This document shows, in pieces, positions 55,360 through 64,000 of a DNA stretch of 64,000 bases. The notes beneath the pieces are model-generated. The model saw nothing but the letters and a program-made list of their open reading frames with translations, did not search any database and was not told the DNA's origin. Numbering within the stretch: position 1 is the stretch's first letter; each line of letters opens with the position of its first letter. The position numbers and the translations under genes are program-made. Source of the DNA: Pseudomonas chlororaphis (lineage in GTDB: Bacteria > Pseudomonadota > Gammaproteobacteria > Pseudomonadales > Pseudomonadaceae); the NCBI RefSeq assembly GCF_003731765.1, contig NZ_MOAL01000001.1, forward strand, positions 372,001 through 436,000, given 5' to 3'.

Positions 55360-57336
55360 TCAGCGAAAGCGATCGACTTCGTGGCGCAGGTCCGCCGCGA
55401 GCTTTTCCAGCTCTTTGGCGGTGACGGCCAGGTTCGACACCACTTCGCGCTGCTCGCTGTTGGCCAGGGCGATGCTCTGCAGGTTACTGCTGAGCAAGGT
55501 GGCGGTGCTGCTCTGCTCCTGGGTGGCCGTGGTGATGGCAGCGAACTGCTGGCCCGCGGAACGGCTTTGCTCGTCGATCTGTGCCAGCGCCGAAGCCACG
55601 TCGGCGTTGCGCGACAGGCCTTCCTGCATCAACCGCTTGCCCTGCTCCATGGTGCTGATGGCGTTACCGGTTTCCTGCTGGATGCTGTTGATCATCTGCG
55701 AGATTTCATCGGTCGCCTCGCGGGTCCGCGAGGCCAGGTTGCGCACCTCATCGGCCACCACCGCAAAACCCCGACCTTGCTCGCCGGCACGGGCGGCTTC
55801 AATGGCGGCGTTGAGGGCCAGCAGGTTGGTTTGGTCGGCAATCGCGGTAATCACCCCAACAATGCCGCCGATTTCCTGGGAACGTTGCCCCAGAGTATTG
55901 ATCACCGTCGCGGTGCTGTTCAGGGCCCCGGCGATCTGTTCCAGGGAGGCCGACGCCTCTTCCATGGAGGTCCGGCCAATGCGGGTTTGCTGCGCATTCT
56001 CCTGGGCCAGGCGCTCGGTGTTGCCCATGTTGTCGGCGATGTTCAGCGACGTGGCGCTGAACTCCTCGACCGCGCCCGCCATGCTGGTGATTTCCCCGGA
56101 CTGCTGTTCCATGCCTTCGTAGGCCCCGCCGGACAAGCCGGACAACGCCTGGGCCCGACCATTGACGTCCTGGGCCGCCTGGCGAATGTGCTCGACCATG
56201 GTCGACAGCGCTTCGCCCATCTGGTTGAAGCTGCGGGCCAACTGACCGATCTCGTCGTGGCTGGCGACTTTCAGGCGCACGCTCAGGTCTCCCGCGCCCA
56301 ACGCCTCGGCCTGGCGCACCAGGTCACCCAGGGGCGCCAGCTTGCTGCGCAACAGCCAGACCGTTGCCCCCACTGCCAGCAACATCGCCAACAGGCTGCC
56401 AATGACCAGGCGAATGCCGACGCTCCAGGTCACGGCACGGATTTCCGCCTTGGGCATGCTCGCCACGACCGACCACGGGCCGCCTTCGAACGGCACTGCA
56501 AGGCTGTAGAAGTCCTCGGACTTGTCGCTCCAGAAGCGGCCCTGGCCTGGCGTCTGCGCCAGCTCAAGCATGGTCGGCAGCGCCTGCTCCAGGTCCTGCA
56601 CGCCCGCGGGCGGCACCAGCCATTTCTTTTGCTCGTCCAGCAGCGCCAGGGAGCCGGTGTGACCGATACGGAAGCGCTTGAGGTTGGCGAACTGGGCGTT
56701 TTGCGCGTCGGTATAGTCGAACCCCACGAACAGCACCGCAATCACTCGCCCGCTGCTGTCGCGCACCGGTGTGTACTGGGTCATGTAGGACCGTTCGAAC
56801 AGCAAGGCGCGGCCGACATAACTCTGGCCCGCCATGAGTTTCTGATAAGCCGGGTGGGCATGGTCCAGCAAGGTGCCGATGGCACGGGTGCCGTCCTGCT
56901 TGCTCAGGGAAGTGCTGACCCGGATGAAGTCCTCGCCGCTGCGCACAAACAGGGTCGCCACGCCGGCAGTCATCTGTTTGAACTCGTCAACTTCCTTGAA
57001 GTTGTTGTTCAACACTTCGTTGCCCAAGTGCAACCCTGGGGTCGGGGTGCCGGCCACAGTCACGGGTTCATCCGGGTGCACGCTCAAGCCACCGCTGAAA
57101 CGCTTTTCAAACAGGCCGCTGAGGCGCTGGGTGCTTTCGCGCAGGGTGCCGTGAAAGGTGTTGAGCTGGTCGGCCAGCAAACGGGCCTCACTGGCCAGGT
57201 GTTCTTCCCGGGTATCGAGGTTGGCGGAATCCAGGGAGCGCAGGGCAAACAGGGCGCTGCCGCTGATCACGACCGCCAGTATCACAGCAAGGGCAAGACC
57301 CAGCTGCGAGGCGATCCGGGCACGAGGTTGAGGCAT
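55360..57336 (-). CDS. Methyl-accepting chemotaxis protein with Cache sensor domain
   Basis: A 658-residue transmembrane chemoreceptor. TM1 (about 10-32) and TM2 (about 305-328) flank a large periplasmic Cache-type sensor of about 270 residues (Cache_3/Cache_2 type; [41 protein letters not shown]). A HAMP domain ([21 protein letters not shown]) follows. The cytoplasmic signalling hairpin contains [45 protein letters not shown]. No CheR-docking pentapeptide is present at the C-terminus (ends RHEVDRFR). The ligand is unknown; such domains often sense organic acids or amino acids. Confidence 0.93.
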   Translation of the reverse strand: MPQPRARIASQLGLALAVILAVVISGSALFALRSLDSANLDTREEHLASEARLLADQLNTFHGTLRESTQRLSGLFEKRFSGGLSVHPDEPVTVAGTPTPGLHLGNEVLNNNFKEVDEFKQMTAGVATLFVRSGEDFIRVSTSLSKQDGTRAIGTLLDHAHPAYQKLMAGQSYVGRALLFERSYMTQYTPVRDSSGRVIAVLFVGFDYTDAQNAQFANLKRFRIGHTGSLALLDEQKKWLVPPAGVQDLEQALPTMLELAQTPGQGRFWSDKSEDFYSLAVPFEGGPWSVVASMPKAEIRAVTWSVGIRLVIGSLLAMLLAVGATVWLLRSKLAPLGDLVRQAEALGAGDLSVRLKVASHDEIGQLARSFNQMGEALSTMVEHIRQAAQDVNGRAQALSGLSGGAYEGMEQQSGEITSMAGAVEEFSATSLNIADNMGNTERLAQENAQQTRIGRTSMEEASASLEQIAGALNSTATVINTLGQRSQEIGGIVGVITAIADQTNLLALNAAIEAARAGEQGRGFAVVADEVRNLASRTREATDEISQMINSIQQETGNAISTMEQGKRLMQEGLSRNADVASALAQIDEQSRSAGQQFAAITTATQEQSSTATLLSSNLQSIALANSEQREVVSNLAVTAKELEKLAADLRHEVDRFR

Positions 57337-57527
57337 GACGGCTCCTGGCCAAGCAACCGGATCGTCCTGATCGCGTCATCGGCTCGGCAACATTTTTTAG
57401 TAGGAAGAAAGGCTCGAACCTTCCAGAACGGAGGTTCCACTTTCCCTAGAGTTCGGCGGCAAGCTTGAATACTTGAGCAATCTGGACAGGTATCTTGCAA
57501 CGCCGAGCACACGGACGCTTCATCGAT

Positions 57528-58451
57528 TCAGCCCAACCGCTCTACAACGGGCAATTGCATGGCTTTTACCTCGTTCTGGAGAAAATCGCTGAGGCGGCGC
57601 AAACGTTCACCTCCAGGCCGGGTTTTCGGCCAAACCAGGTAATAATTCTCGCCGCTGGCCACCGCGGTGGGCCAAGGCAGGCTGAGGCGACCCTGGGCCA
57701 CGTCCTCGGCCACCATGAGCAAATCCCCCATGGACACGCCGTACCCCCGCGCGGCGGCAATCATCCCCAGCTCTAGGGTGTCGAACACCTGCCCGCCCTT
57801 GAGGGAAACCCGCTCGGACAACCCCATGCGCTCCAGCCAGCTGCGCCAGTCGCGACGGTCGGGGGTGGGGTGCAACAACTCGGTGGCGGCCAGGCGCTCC
57901 ACGTCCCAGGGCTGATCGTTGAGCAGGTTCGGTGCGCCCACCGGGATCAGTAACTCCGGGAACAGGTAACTGGCCTCCCAATCCGGGGGGAAATGACCAT
58001 TGCTCAGCAGCACCGCGCAATCGAACGGCTCTTGGTTGAAGTCCACGGCGTCCACGTCCATCCAGGCGCTGGTCAACTGCACCTCATTGCCAGGCTGCAA
58101 GTGGCGGAAGCGGCTCAGGCGCGCCAGCAACCAACGCATGGTCAGGGTCGAAGGGGCCTTCATGCGCAAGATGTCATCTTCAGCGCGCAAGGTATTGCAG
58201 GCGCGCTCCAGGGCGCCGAAGCCCTCGCGAATCCCCGGCAGCAGCAGGCGCGCGGCCTCGGTGAGTTGCAGGTTGCGCCCGCTGCGCAGGAACAGCCGGC
58301 AGGCGAAGTGCTCCTCCAGGGTGCGGATATGCCGGCTGACCGCGCTCTGGGTGATCGACAACTCCTCGGCCGCCCGGGTGAACGAGCTGTGTCGGGACGC
58401 GGCCTCAAAGGCACGCAAGGCGTAGAGCGGGGGAAGACGGCGGGACATCAC
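57528..58451 (-). CDS. LysR family transcriptional regulator (GcvA-like)
   Basis: A 307-residue LysR-type regulator. The N-terminal winged helix (PPLYALRAFEAASRHSSFTRAAEELSITQSAVSRHIRTLEEHF) is of the GcvA subgroup. A C-terminal periplasmic-binding-like effector domain spans about residues 95-295 (GGQVFDTLELGMIAAARGYGVSMGDLLM). A second ATG one codon downstream is an equally good start. It is divergent from the MATE exporter gene, which it may control, and the same pair occurs in P. aeruginosa as I recall it. Confidence 0.92.
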   Translation of the reverse strand: MMSRRLPPLYALRAFEAASRHSSFTRAAEELSITQSAVSRHIRTLEEHFACRLFLRSGRNLQLTEAARLLLPGIREGFGALERACNTLRAEDDILRMKAPSTLTMRWLLARLSRFRHLQPGNEVQLTSAWMDVDAVDFNQEPFDCAVLLSNGHFPPDWEASYLFPELLIPVGAPNLLNDQPWDVERLAATELLHPTPDRRDWRSWLERMGLSERVSLKGGQVFDTLELGMIAAARGYGVSMGDLLMVAEDVAQGRLSLPWPTAVASGENYYLVWPKTRPGGERLRRLSDFLQNEVKAMQLPVVERLG

Positions 58452-58599
58452 GGCACTCCGATAACGCGAGAGGGCTAACCTACCAGAAAGTGCTTTGCAT
58501 GAGTTTTAATCATGTGAGCAATCGTTTTTATCCCTTTGTGCATCCGCCCGAGAGCGCCGAAAATCAGCGCTCTCCCCCCTCTTCGAGCTACCGAGCCTG

Positions 58600-60012
58600 A
58601 TGACCAAGCAGCATCCAGCACGTATTGAACTCGGGGCCATCCTGCGGCTGGCCGGGCCGTTGATCGCCTCGCAGTTGGCGCACATGCTGATGGTCCTCAC
58701 CGACACCCTGATGATGGCCCGGCTCAGTCCGCAAGCCCTGGCCGGCGGCGGCCTGGGGGCGGCCAGTTACTCCTTCGTATCGATTTTCTGCATCGGCGTG
58801 ATCGCCGCAGTCGGCACCCTGGTTGCCATCCGCCAAGGCGCCGGGGACATCCCGGGCGCGGCCCGCCTGACCCAGGCCGGGCTCTGGCTGGCGTGGCTGA
58901 TGGCCCTGGTGGCCGGGTTGTTGCTGTGGAACCTCAAGCCGGTCTTGCTGCTGTTCGGCCAAACGCCCGAAAACGTCGTCGCCGCGGGCGAGTTCCTGCT
59001 GATCCTGCCCTTCGCCCTGCCCGGCTACCTGAGCTTTATGGCCTTGCGCGGCTTCACCAGCGCCATTGGCCGCGCCACGCCGGTGATGGTCATCAGCCTG
59101 GCGGGCACCGTGGCCAACTTCCTGCTCAACTACGCCTTGATCACCGGCATGTTCGGCCTACCGAAACTGGGGCTGATGGGCATCGGCCTGGTCACCGCCG
59201 TCGTGGCCAACTGCATGGCCCTGGCCCTGGCCTGGCACATCCACCGGCACCCGGCCTACGCCGCCTACCCGCTGCGCCAGGGGCTGCTGCGCCTCAACCG
59301 GCAGTACTTGAAGGAACTGTGGCGCCTGGGCCTGCCGATTGGCGGCACCTACGCGGTGGAAGTCGGGCTGTTCGCCTTCGCCGCCCTGTGCATGGGCACC
59401 ATGGGCAGCACCCAGTTGGCCGCGCACCAGATCGCCCTGCAGATCGTCTCGGTGGCGTTTATGGTGCCTGCCGGCATTTCCTACGCCATCACCATGCGCA
59501 TCGGCCAGCACTACGGCGCCGGACAATTACTGTCGGCGCGCCTGGCCGGGCGTGTGGGGATCGCCTTCGGTGCCGTGGCCATGCTCGGCTTCGCCCTGGT
59601 GTTCTGGCTGTTGCCCCAGCAGTTGATCGGGCTGTTTCTCGACCATGACGATCCGGCGTTCCGCGACGTGATCAACCTGGCGGTGAGCCTGCTGGCGGTG
59701 GCGGCTTGGTTCGAACTGTTCGACGGCACCCAGACCATCGCCATGGGCGCGATTCGCGGGCTCAAAGACGCCAAGACCACGTTCCTGGTAGGGCTGGGTT
59801 GCTATTGGCTGATCGGGGCGCCTGCAGCATGGCTGATGGCGTTCACCCTGGGTTGGGGACCGACGGGGGTGTGGTGGGGGTTGGCGCTGGGGTTGGCGTG
59901 TGCCGCCATCAGCCTGACGCTGGCCTTCGAGTGGCGGATGAGGCGCATGGTCAAACGCCAGCCCGAGTCCCTCCGGGCCAACGCTCAAGGCGTGGCTGAC
60001 CTGTCGGTCTAG
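58600..60012 (+). CDS. MATE family multidrug efflux transporter (NorM type)
   Basis: A 470-residue inner-membrane protein with about twelve transmembrane helices in two related halves, of the NorM branch of the MATE family, usually Na+- or H+-coupled exporters of cationic drugs. Features: LRLAGPLIASQLAHMLMVLTDTLMMARLSPQALAGGGLG in helix 1-2, and the second-half repeat MGTMGSTQLAAHQIALQIVSVAFMVPAGISYAITMRIGQHYGAG. Conserved acidic residues D in MVLTDTLMM and E in YAVEVGLFAF are present. Upstream sits the divergent LysR regulator; the 3' end overlaps the convergent phosphodiesterase stop by four bases. Confidence 0.93.
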   Translation: MTKQHPARIELGAILRLAGPLIASQLAHMLMVLTDTLMMARLSPQALAGGGLGAASYSFVSIFCIGVIAAVGTLVAIRQGAGDIPGAARLTQAGLWLAWLMALVAGLLLWNLKPVLLLFGQTPENVVAAGEFLLILPFALPGYLSFMALRGFTSAIGRATPVMVISLAGTVANFLLNYALITGMFGLPKLGLMGIGLVTAVVANCMALALAWHIHRHPAYAAYPLRQGLLRLNRQYLKELWRLGLPIGGTYAVEVGLFAFAALCMGTMGSTQLAAHQIALQIVSVAFMVPAGISYAITMRIGQHYGAGQLLSARLAGRVGIAFGAVAMLGFALVFWLLPQQLIGLFLDHDDPAFRDVINLAVSLLAVAAWFELFDGTQTIAMGAIRGLKDAKTTFLVGLGCYWLIGAPAAWLMAFTLGWGPTGVWWGLALGLACAAISLTLAFEWRMRRMVKRQPESLRANAQGVADLSV

Positions 60013-61679
60013 ACCGCACCCAAAACGGTTTGCTGCTGGGCGCCGAAGGTCAGGTAATCCACCAGTTCGGCGAGGGGCAAGGGTTTGCTGATCAGGTAGC
60101 CCTGGGCCTGGTCACAGCCGAAGCCGCGCAGCAGCGCCAGTTGCTCAGGGGTTTCCACGCCCTCGGCCACCACCTCCAGGTTGAGGTTGTGGGCCAGGTT
60201 GATCATTGCGTGCACCAGTTTGCGGTTCTCTTCGCGTTGTTCCATGCCGCCGACAAAGCTTTTGTCGACCTTGAGCAAGGCGATCGGCAGGCTGTTGAGG
60301 TGGACGAAGGACGAGAAGCCGGTGCCGAAATCATCCAGGGAAAAGCGCACGCCCAGGCGTCCCAGCGCATCCATGGTCTGTTTCACCAGGTCACTGCGAC
60401 GCATCACGGCGGTCTCGGTCAGTTCGAATTCCAGCCACTGCGCCTCGACCCCACGCTCGGCAATCAGCCGGCTCAGGGTGGAGAGCAACTGGCTGTCCTG
60501 GAACTGGCGAAACGACAAGTTGACCGCCATGTGCAGGGGCGGCAGGCCGCGCTCACGCAGGGCTTGCATATCCCGCAGGGCACGAGAGATCACCCAGTAG
60601 CCCAGGGGCACGATCAACCCGCTCTGCTCGGCCAGTGGCACGAACTCGCTGGGCGGCAACAGCCCCCGCTCGCCATGGCGCCAGCGCACCAGGGCCTCGA
60701 GGCCGACGATCTGCCCGTCGTGCAGGTTCAGGCGCGGCTGGTAATGCAACTCCAGCTCATCACGCCGCAGGGCCCGGCGCAGCTCGCTTTCCAGGTCGGC
60801 AAGACTGCGGGCATTGCGGTTGATGCGCTCGTTGAAGATATGAAAGGTGCAGCCCTGGGTGCTCTTGGCTTGCTGCATGGCGATGTGGGCGTGCCACATC
60901 AGCGGGTCCGCACCGGCGTTGGCCCGGGCGTGAGCCACGCCCAGGCTGCAACCGATCAACAGACTCTCGCCATCGACCCAGTAGGGCTCGGCCATGACTT
61001 CAGTGATGCGCTCGGCCATCCACTCGGCCCGCTGCGGGGCACGGCGGGTGTCGATCAGCAAGGCGAACTCATCGCTGCCCAGCCGCGCCAACTGGTCGCC
61101 GGCCTCGAGCTGGCTCTTGAGCCGCGACACCACTTGCAGGATCAGCCGGTCGCCGGCCTGGTGGCCGAGGGCATCGTTGGCGTGGCGAAAGTTATCCAGG
61201 TCCAGGTGACCCAGGGCCAGGCCGCGCCCCTCGTTTTCCGCCAGGCGCGCTGCCAGCAGGGTCTGGAAGCCCTGGCGGTTGGCGATGCCGGTCAACGGAT
61301 CCTGTTCGGCCAGGCGCTGCAGGGTGTTTTCCAGCACGCCGCGCTCGCGCACATGGCGCAGGCAACGGCGCAAGGTATCCACATTCAATACATCGCGCAC
61401 CAGCCAGTCGCTCGCACCCACAGGGGCCGCCAGTGGCTCCTGATCCAGCAGCAACACGGTGGGCAGGCTGCAACGACCCGGCTGCGGTTGCAGGTGGGGA
61501 ACGCTCAACAGCACCGCATTGCGGTCGTCATCGAACAGACGGCTGACAGAGTCCCAGGTGGGGGCGCTGATCAGTACAACCGAGTCTCCCAACGGAGCGA
61601 GACACTCACGCAACAACGCTGCCCACGCTGGCTCTTCGGCCAGTAGCAGCAAACGCAAGGGTTCGACAGGCTTGGACAA
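60009..61679 (-). CDS. GGDEF/EAL protein, probable c-di-GMP phosphodiesterase (ProE-like)
   Basis: A 556-residue cytoplasmic protein. Residues 1-110 form a degenerate receiver-like domain. A GGDEF domain (about 120-285) has the signature site degenerated to GSDEF and would not be a cyclase. The EAL domain (about 300-545) keeps GLEALVRW, the acidic loop VDKSFVGGM, DDFGTGFSS and NLEVVAEGVET, so c-di-GMP hydrolysis is expected. It matches P. aeruginosa PA5295 (ProE), an active phosphodiesterase, in place and architecture. A Fur-box-like sequence lies upstream. Confidence 0.92.
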   Translation of the reverse strand: MSKPVEPLRLLLLAEEPAWAALLRECLAPLGDSVVLISAPTWDSVSRLFDDDRNAVLLSVPHLQPQPGRCSLPTVLLLDQEPLAAPVGASDWLVRDVLNVDTLRRCLRHVRERGVLENTLQRLAEQDPLTGIANRQGFQTLLAARLAENEGRGLALGHLDLDNFRHANDALGHQAGDRLILQVVSRLKSQLEAGDQLARLGSDEFALLIDTRRAPQRAEWMAERITEVMAEPYWVDGESLLIGCSLGVAHARANAGADPLMWHAHIAMQQAKSTQGCTFHIFNERINRNARSLADLESELRRALRRDELELHYQPRLNLHDGQIVGLEALVRWRHGERGLLPPSEFVPLAEQSGLIVPLGYWVISRALRDMQALRERGLPPLHMAVNLSFRQFQDSQLLSTLSRLIAERGVEAQWLEFELTETAVMRRSDLVKQTMDALGRLGVRFSLDDFGTGFSSFVHLNSLPIALLKVDKSFVGGMEQREENRKLVHAMINLAHNLNLEVVAEGVETPEQLALLRGFGCDQAQGYLISKPLPLAELVDYLTFGAQQQTVLGAV

Positions 61680-61750
61680 GCTAGCTCCCTAGACTCTGCA
61701 AAAGAAGGTGGCGGTGGGCATTAGTGGGGATGCGAATAAACAATAACAGA

Positions 61751-61765
61751 TGATATTGATTATCA
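61751..61765. promoter_or_regulatory. Fur-box-like palindrome upstream of the phosphodiesterase gene
   Basis: TGATATTGATTATCA matches the 7-1-7 Fur consensus TGATAAT-N-ATTATCA with one mismatch. It lies 72 bases upstream of the phosphodiesterase start and overlaps a possible -35 (TTGATA on the minus strand). Binding is inferred only. Confidence 0.5.
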
Positions 61766-61899
61766 AACGCAGTTTCTTCCGGCGCTCTAACTCGAACATT
61801 AGACGCATATTCAGCGCGCATCCTGCGGGAAAGTATCAAAACCGGCAAATTTAGATAGCGTCTTGCGTCACAAGTCGGAGAGAGGCAGCAGAATCCGCC

Positions 61900-61948
61900 C
61901 AGCCTGTTAAAATGCCCGCCCATTTCGTAACCGACTCCCCTGACCGTC
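61900..61948 (+). promoter_or_regulatory. Candidate promoter of rep
   Basis: A -10-like TAAAAT at 61908-61913, about 40 bases upstream of the rep ATG; no good -35 is seen. Confidence 0.35.
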
Positions 61949-63958
61949 ATGTCCCGACTCAATCCCCGGCAGCAAGAAGCCGTGAACTATGTCGGCGGCC
62001 CTCTTTTGGTGCTCGCCGGTGCTGGCTCCGGCAAGACCAGCGTGATTACCCGCAAGATTGCCCACCTGATCCAGAACTGCGGTATCCGCGCCCAGTACAT
62101 CGTCGCCATGACCTTTACCAACAAGGCCGCGCGGGAGATGAAGGAACGGGTCGGCACCCTGCTCAAGGGTGGAGAAGGCCGTGGCCTGACCGTGTGCACC
62201 TTCCACAACCTGGGCCTGAACATCATCCGCAAGGAGCATGTGCGGCTGGGCTACAAGCCGGGCTTCTCGATCTTCGACGAGACCGACGTCAAGGCCTTGA
62301 TGACCGACATCATGCAGAAGGAGTACGCAGGCGACGACGGCGTCGACGAGATCAAGAACATGATCGGCGCCTGGAAAAACGACCTGATCCTGCCTGCCGA
62401 GGCCCTTGAGGCTGCGCGCAACCCCAAGGAGCAGACCGCCGCCATTGTCTACACCCACTACCAGCGCACGCTCAAGGCGTTCAACGCGGTGGACTTCGAC
62501 GACCTGATCCTGCTGCCAGTGAAACTGTTCCAGGACCACGCCGACATCCTGGAAAAGTGGCAGAACAAGGTGCGCTACCTGCTGGTGGACGAATACCAGG
62601 ACACCAACGCCAGCCAGTACCTGCTGGTGAAGTTGCTGATCGGCAAGCGCAACCAGTTCACCGTGGTGGGCGACGACGACCAGTCGATCTACGCCTGGCG
62701 CGGTGCCCGGCCGGAAAACCTGATGCTGCTCAAGGTCGACTACCCGTCCCTGAAAGTGGTGATGCTGGAGCAGAACTACCGCTCTACCAGCCGCATCCTG
62801 CGCTGCGCCAACGTGCTGATTTCCAACAACCCCCACGAATTCGAAAAACAACTGTGGAGCGAGATGGGCCACGGTGACGAGATCCGGGTGATCCGCTGCC
62901 GCAACGAAGACGCCGAAGCCGAGCGCGTGGCCATGGAAATCCTCAGCCTGCACTTGCGCACCGACCGCCCCTACAGCGATTTCGCGATCCTCTATCGCGG
63001 CAACTACCAGGCCAAGCTGATCGAGCTGAAGCTGCAGCATCATCAGATTCCCTATCGCCTGTCGGGGGGCAACAGCTTCTTCGGACGTCAGGAAGTGAAA
63101 GACCTGATGGCCTACTTCCGCCTGATCGTGAACCCGGACGACGACAACGCCTTCCTTCGGGTGATCAACGTGCCGCGCCGGGAAATCGGCTCCACAACCC
63201 TGGAAAAACTCGGCAACTACGCCACCGAACGCAAGATTTCGATGTACGCCGCCACCGACGAAATCGGCCTGGGCGAACACCTCGATACGCGCTTCACCGA
63301 TCGCCTGGCGCGCTTCAAGCGCTTTATGGACAAGGTGCGCGAGCAGTGCGCCGGCGAAGACCCGATCAGCGCCCTGCGCAGCATGGTCATGGACATCGAC
63401 TATGAAAACTGGCTGCGCACCAACAGCTCCAGCGACAAGGCCGCGGATTACCGCATGGGCAACGTCTGGTTCCTGATCGAAGCGCTGAAGAACACCCTGG
63501 AAAAAGACGAAGACGGCGAGATGACCGTCGAAGACGCGATCGGCAAGCTGGTGCTGCGCGACATGCTGGAGCGCCAGCAGGAAGAGGAAGACGGTGCCGA
63601 AGGCGTGCAGATGATGACCTTGCACGCGTCCAAGGGCCTGGAATTCCCCTATGTGTTCATCATGGGCATGGAAGAGGAAATCCTCCCGCACCGCTCCAGC
63701 ATCGAAGCCGACACCATCGAGGAAGAACGGCGCCTGGCCTACGTGGGCATTACCCGTGCGCGTCAGACCCTGGCCTTTACCTTTGCGGCCAAGCGCAAGC
63801 AGTACGGGGAAATCATCGACTGCGCGCCCAGCCGTTTTCTCGATGAATTGCCGCCCGACGATTTGGCCTGGGAAGGCACCGACGACACGCCGACCGAGGT
63901 CAAAGCCGTTCGCGGCAACACCGCGCTGGCGGATATACGCGCCATGTTAAAACGCTAG
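61949..63958 (+). CDS. rep: ATP-dependent DNA helicase Rep
   Basis: Rep (669 residues), a UvrD-family 3'-5' helicase that clears proteins ahead of replication forks. Motifs: Q motif LNPRQQEAV, Walker A LAGAGSGKTSVITRKI (about residue 22), Ia FTNKAAREMKERV, II LLVDEYQDTNASQ (about 211), III VVGDDDQSIYAWRGA, IV LEQNYRST, V MTLHASKGLEFPYVFI and VI YVGITRARQTL. The length is that of E. coli Rep. The first residue was set at MSRLNPRQQ. Last gene in the window; no terminator is visible in the remaining 42 bases. Confidence 0.97.
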   Translation: MSRLNPRQQEAVNYVGGPLLVLAGAGSGKTSVITRKIAHLIQNCGIRAQYIVAMTFTNKAAREMKERVGTLLKGGEGRGLTVCTFHNLGLNIIRKEHVRLGYKPGFSIFDETDVKALMTDIMQKEYAGDDGVDEIKNMIGAWKNDLILPAEALEAARNPKEQTAAIVYTHYQRTLKAFNAVDFDDLILLPVKLFQDHADILEKWQNKVRYLLVDEYQDTNASQYLLVKLLIGKRNQFTVVGDDDQSIYAWRGARPENLMLLKVDYPSLKVVMLEQNYRSTSRILRCANVLISNNPHEFEKQLWSEMGHGDEIRVIRCRNEDAEAERVAMEILSLHLRTDRPYSDFAILYRGNYQAKLIELKLQHHQIPYRLSGGNSFFGRQEVKDLMAYFRLIVNPDDDNAFLRVINVPRREIGSTTLEKLGNYATERKISMYAATDEIGLGEHLDTRFTDRLARFKRFMDKVREQCAGEDPISALRSMVMDIDYENWLRTNSSSDKAADYRMGNVWFLIEALKNTLEKDEDGEMTVEDAIGKLVLRDMLERQQEEEDGAEGVQMMTLHASKGLEFPYVFIMGMEEEILPHRSSIEADTIEEERRLAYVGITRARQTLAFTFAAKRKQYGEIIDCAPSRFLDELPPDDLAWEGTDDTPTEVKAVRGNTALADIRAMLKR

Positions 63959-63984
63959 AATTGACTACTTTTTAAACAACCACC

Positions 63985-64000
63985 CCTGTGGAAGCGGGTC
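63985..64000. repeat. Possible truncated REP-like element at the window end
   Basis: CCTGTGGAAGCGGGTC resembles the 5' part of a REP element (TGTGGGAGCGGGCTTGC) but runs off the window, so it is only a hint. Confidence 0.3.

Overview
The window is a 64 kb stretch of a high-GC Pseudomonas chromosome, most likely from the P. fluorescens/putida side of the genus. Gene order follows the P. aeruginosa PA5241-PA5296 neighbourhood as I remember it: ppx, ppk, hemB, elbB, algP, algQ, hemC-D-X-Y, algR, argH, cyaA, rnk, cyaY, lysA, dapF, xerC, sutA, amtB, glnK, ubiK, yifB, rep. Several genes are Pseudomonas-specific (algP, algQ, sutA), and REP-type repeats of the fluorescent pseudomonads are present. 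No rRNA, tRNA, insertion sequence, prophage or CRISPR array was seen.

Layout. 1-1645: three-gene end of a polar amino acid ABC transporter. 1801-6843: convergent ppx/ppk separated by a REP array, then hemB. 7051-12153: DedA protein, sterol-desaturase-like hydroxylase, ElbB, YaiI, and a cytochrome c/FTR1 iron permease. 12385-17203: five-gene envelope cluster (two tandem COG3014 lipoproteins, YcfL, LpoB-like and CsgG-like proteins). 17261-22910: LysE exporter, small MscS channel, ABC-F ATPase, TIGR02444 protein, AlgP, FKBP isomerase. 22971-31300: algQ, dsbH, hemY-X-D-C, algR and argH; there is no algZ sensor gene between algR and argH. 31361-41884: GST, small proteins, cyaA, rnk, cyaY, lptM-lysA-dapF-DUF484-xerC-HAD. 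41969-45422: sutA, yjbQ, amtB-glnK, ubiK.

45687-52358 is the accessory region and the most interesting part. Seven tightly packed, mostly translationally coupled genes sit between ubiK and yifB. Four correspond, enzyme for enzyme, to the cytidine-diphosphoramidate pathway known from the Campylobacter jejuni capsule: a PEP-synthase-like L-glutamine kinase (Cj1418 type), a nucleotidyltransferase (Cj1416 type), a class I glutamine amidotransferase (Cj1417 type) and an APS-kinase-like CDP-amidate kinase (Cj1415 type). With them are a CDP-glycerol glycerophosphotransferase-like GT-B enzyme, a formyltransferase-like protein with an altered active site, and a protein of no recognised family. I infer a locus that makes an activated phosphoramidate and transfers it to an as yet unknown cell-surface or small-molecule acceptor. 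No Campylobacter-type methyltransferase is present.

52473-63958: yifB, a periplasmic DUF4432 aldose-epimerase-like protein behind a LacI/Cra-type operator, a Cache-domain chemoreceptor, a LysR regulator divergent from a MATE pump, a GGDEF/EAL phosphodiesterase with a Fur-box-like site upstream, and rep helicase. Starts were moved inward from the longest open frame where a better ATG/GTG with a ribosome binding site or family N-terminus was visible.
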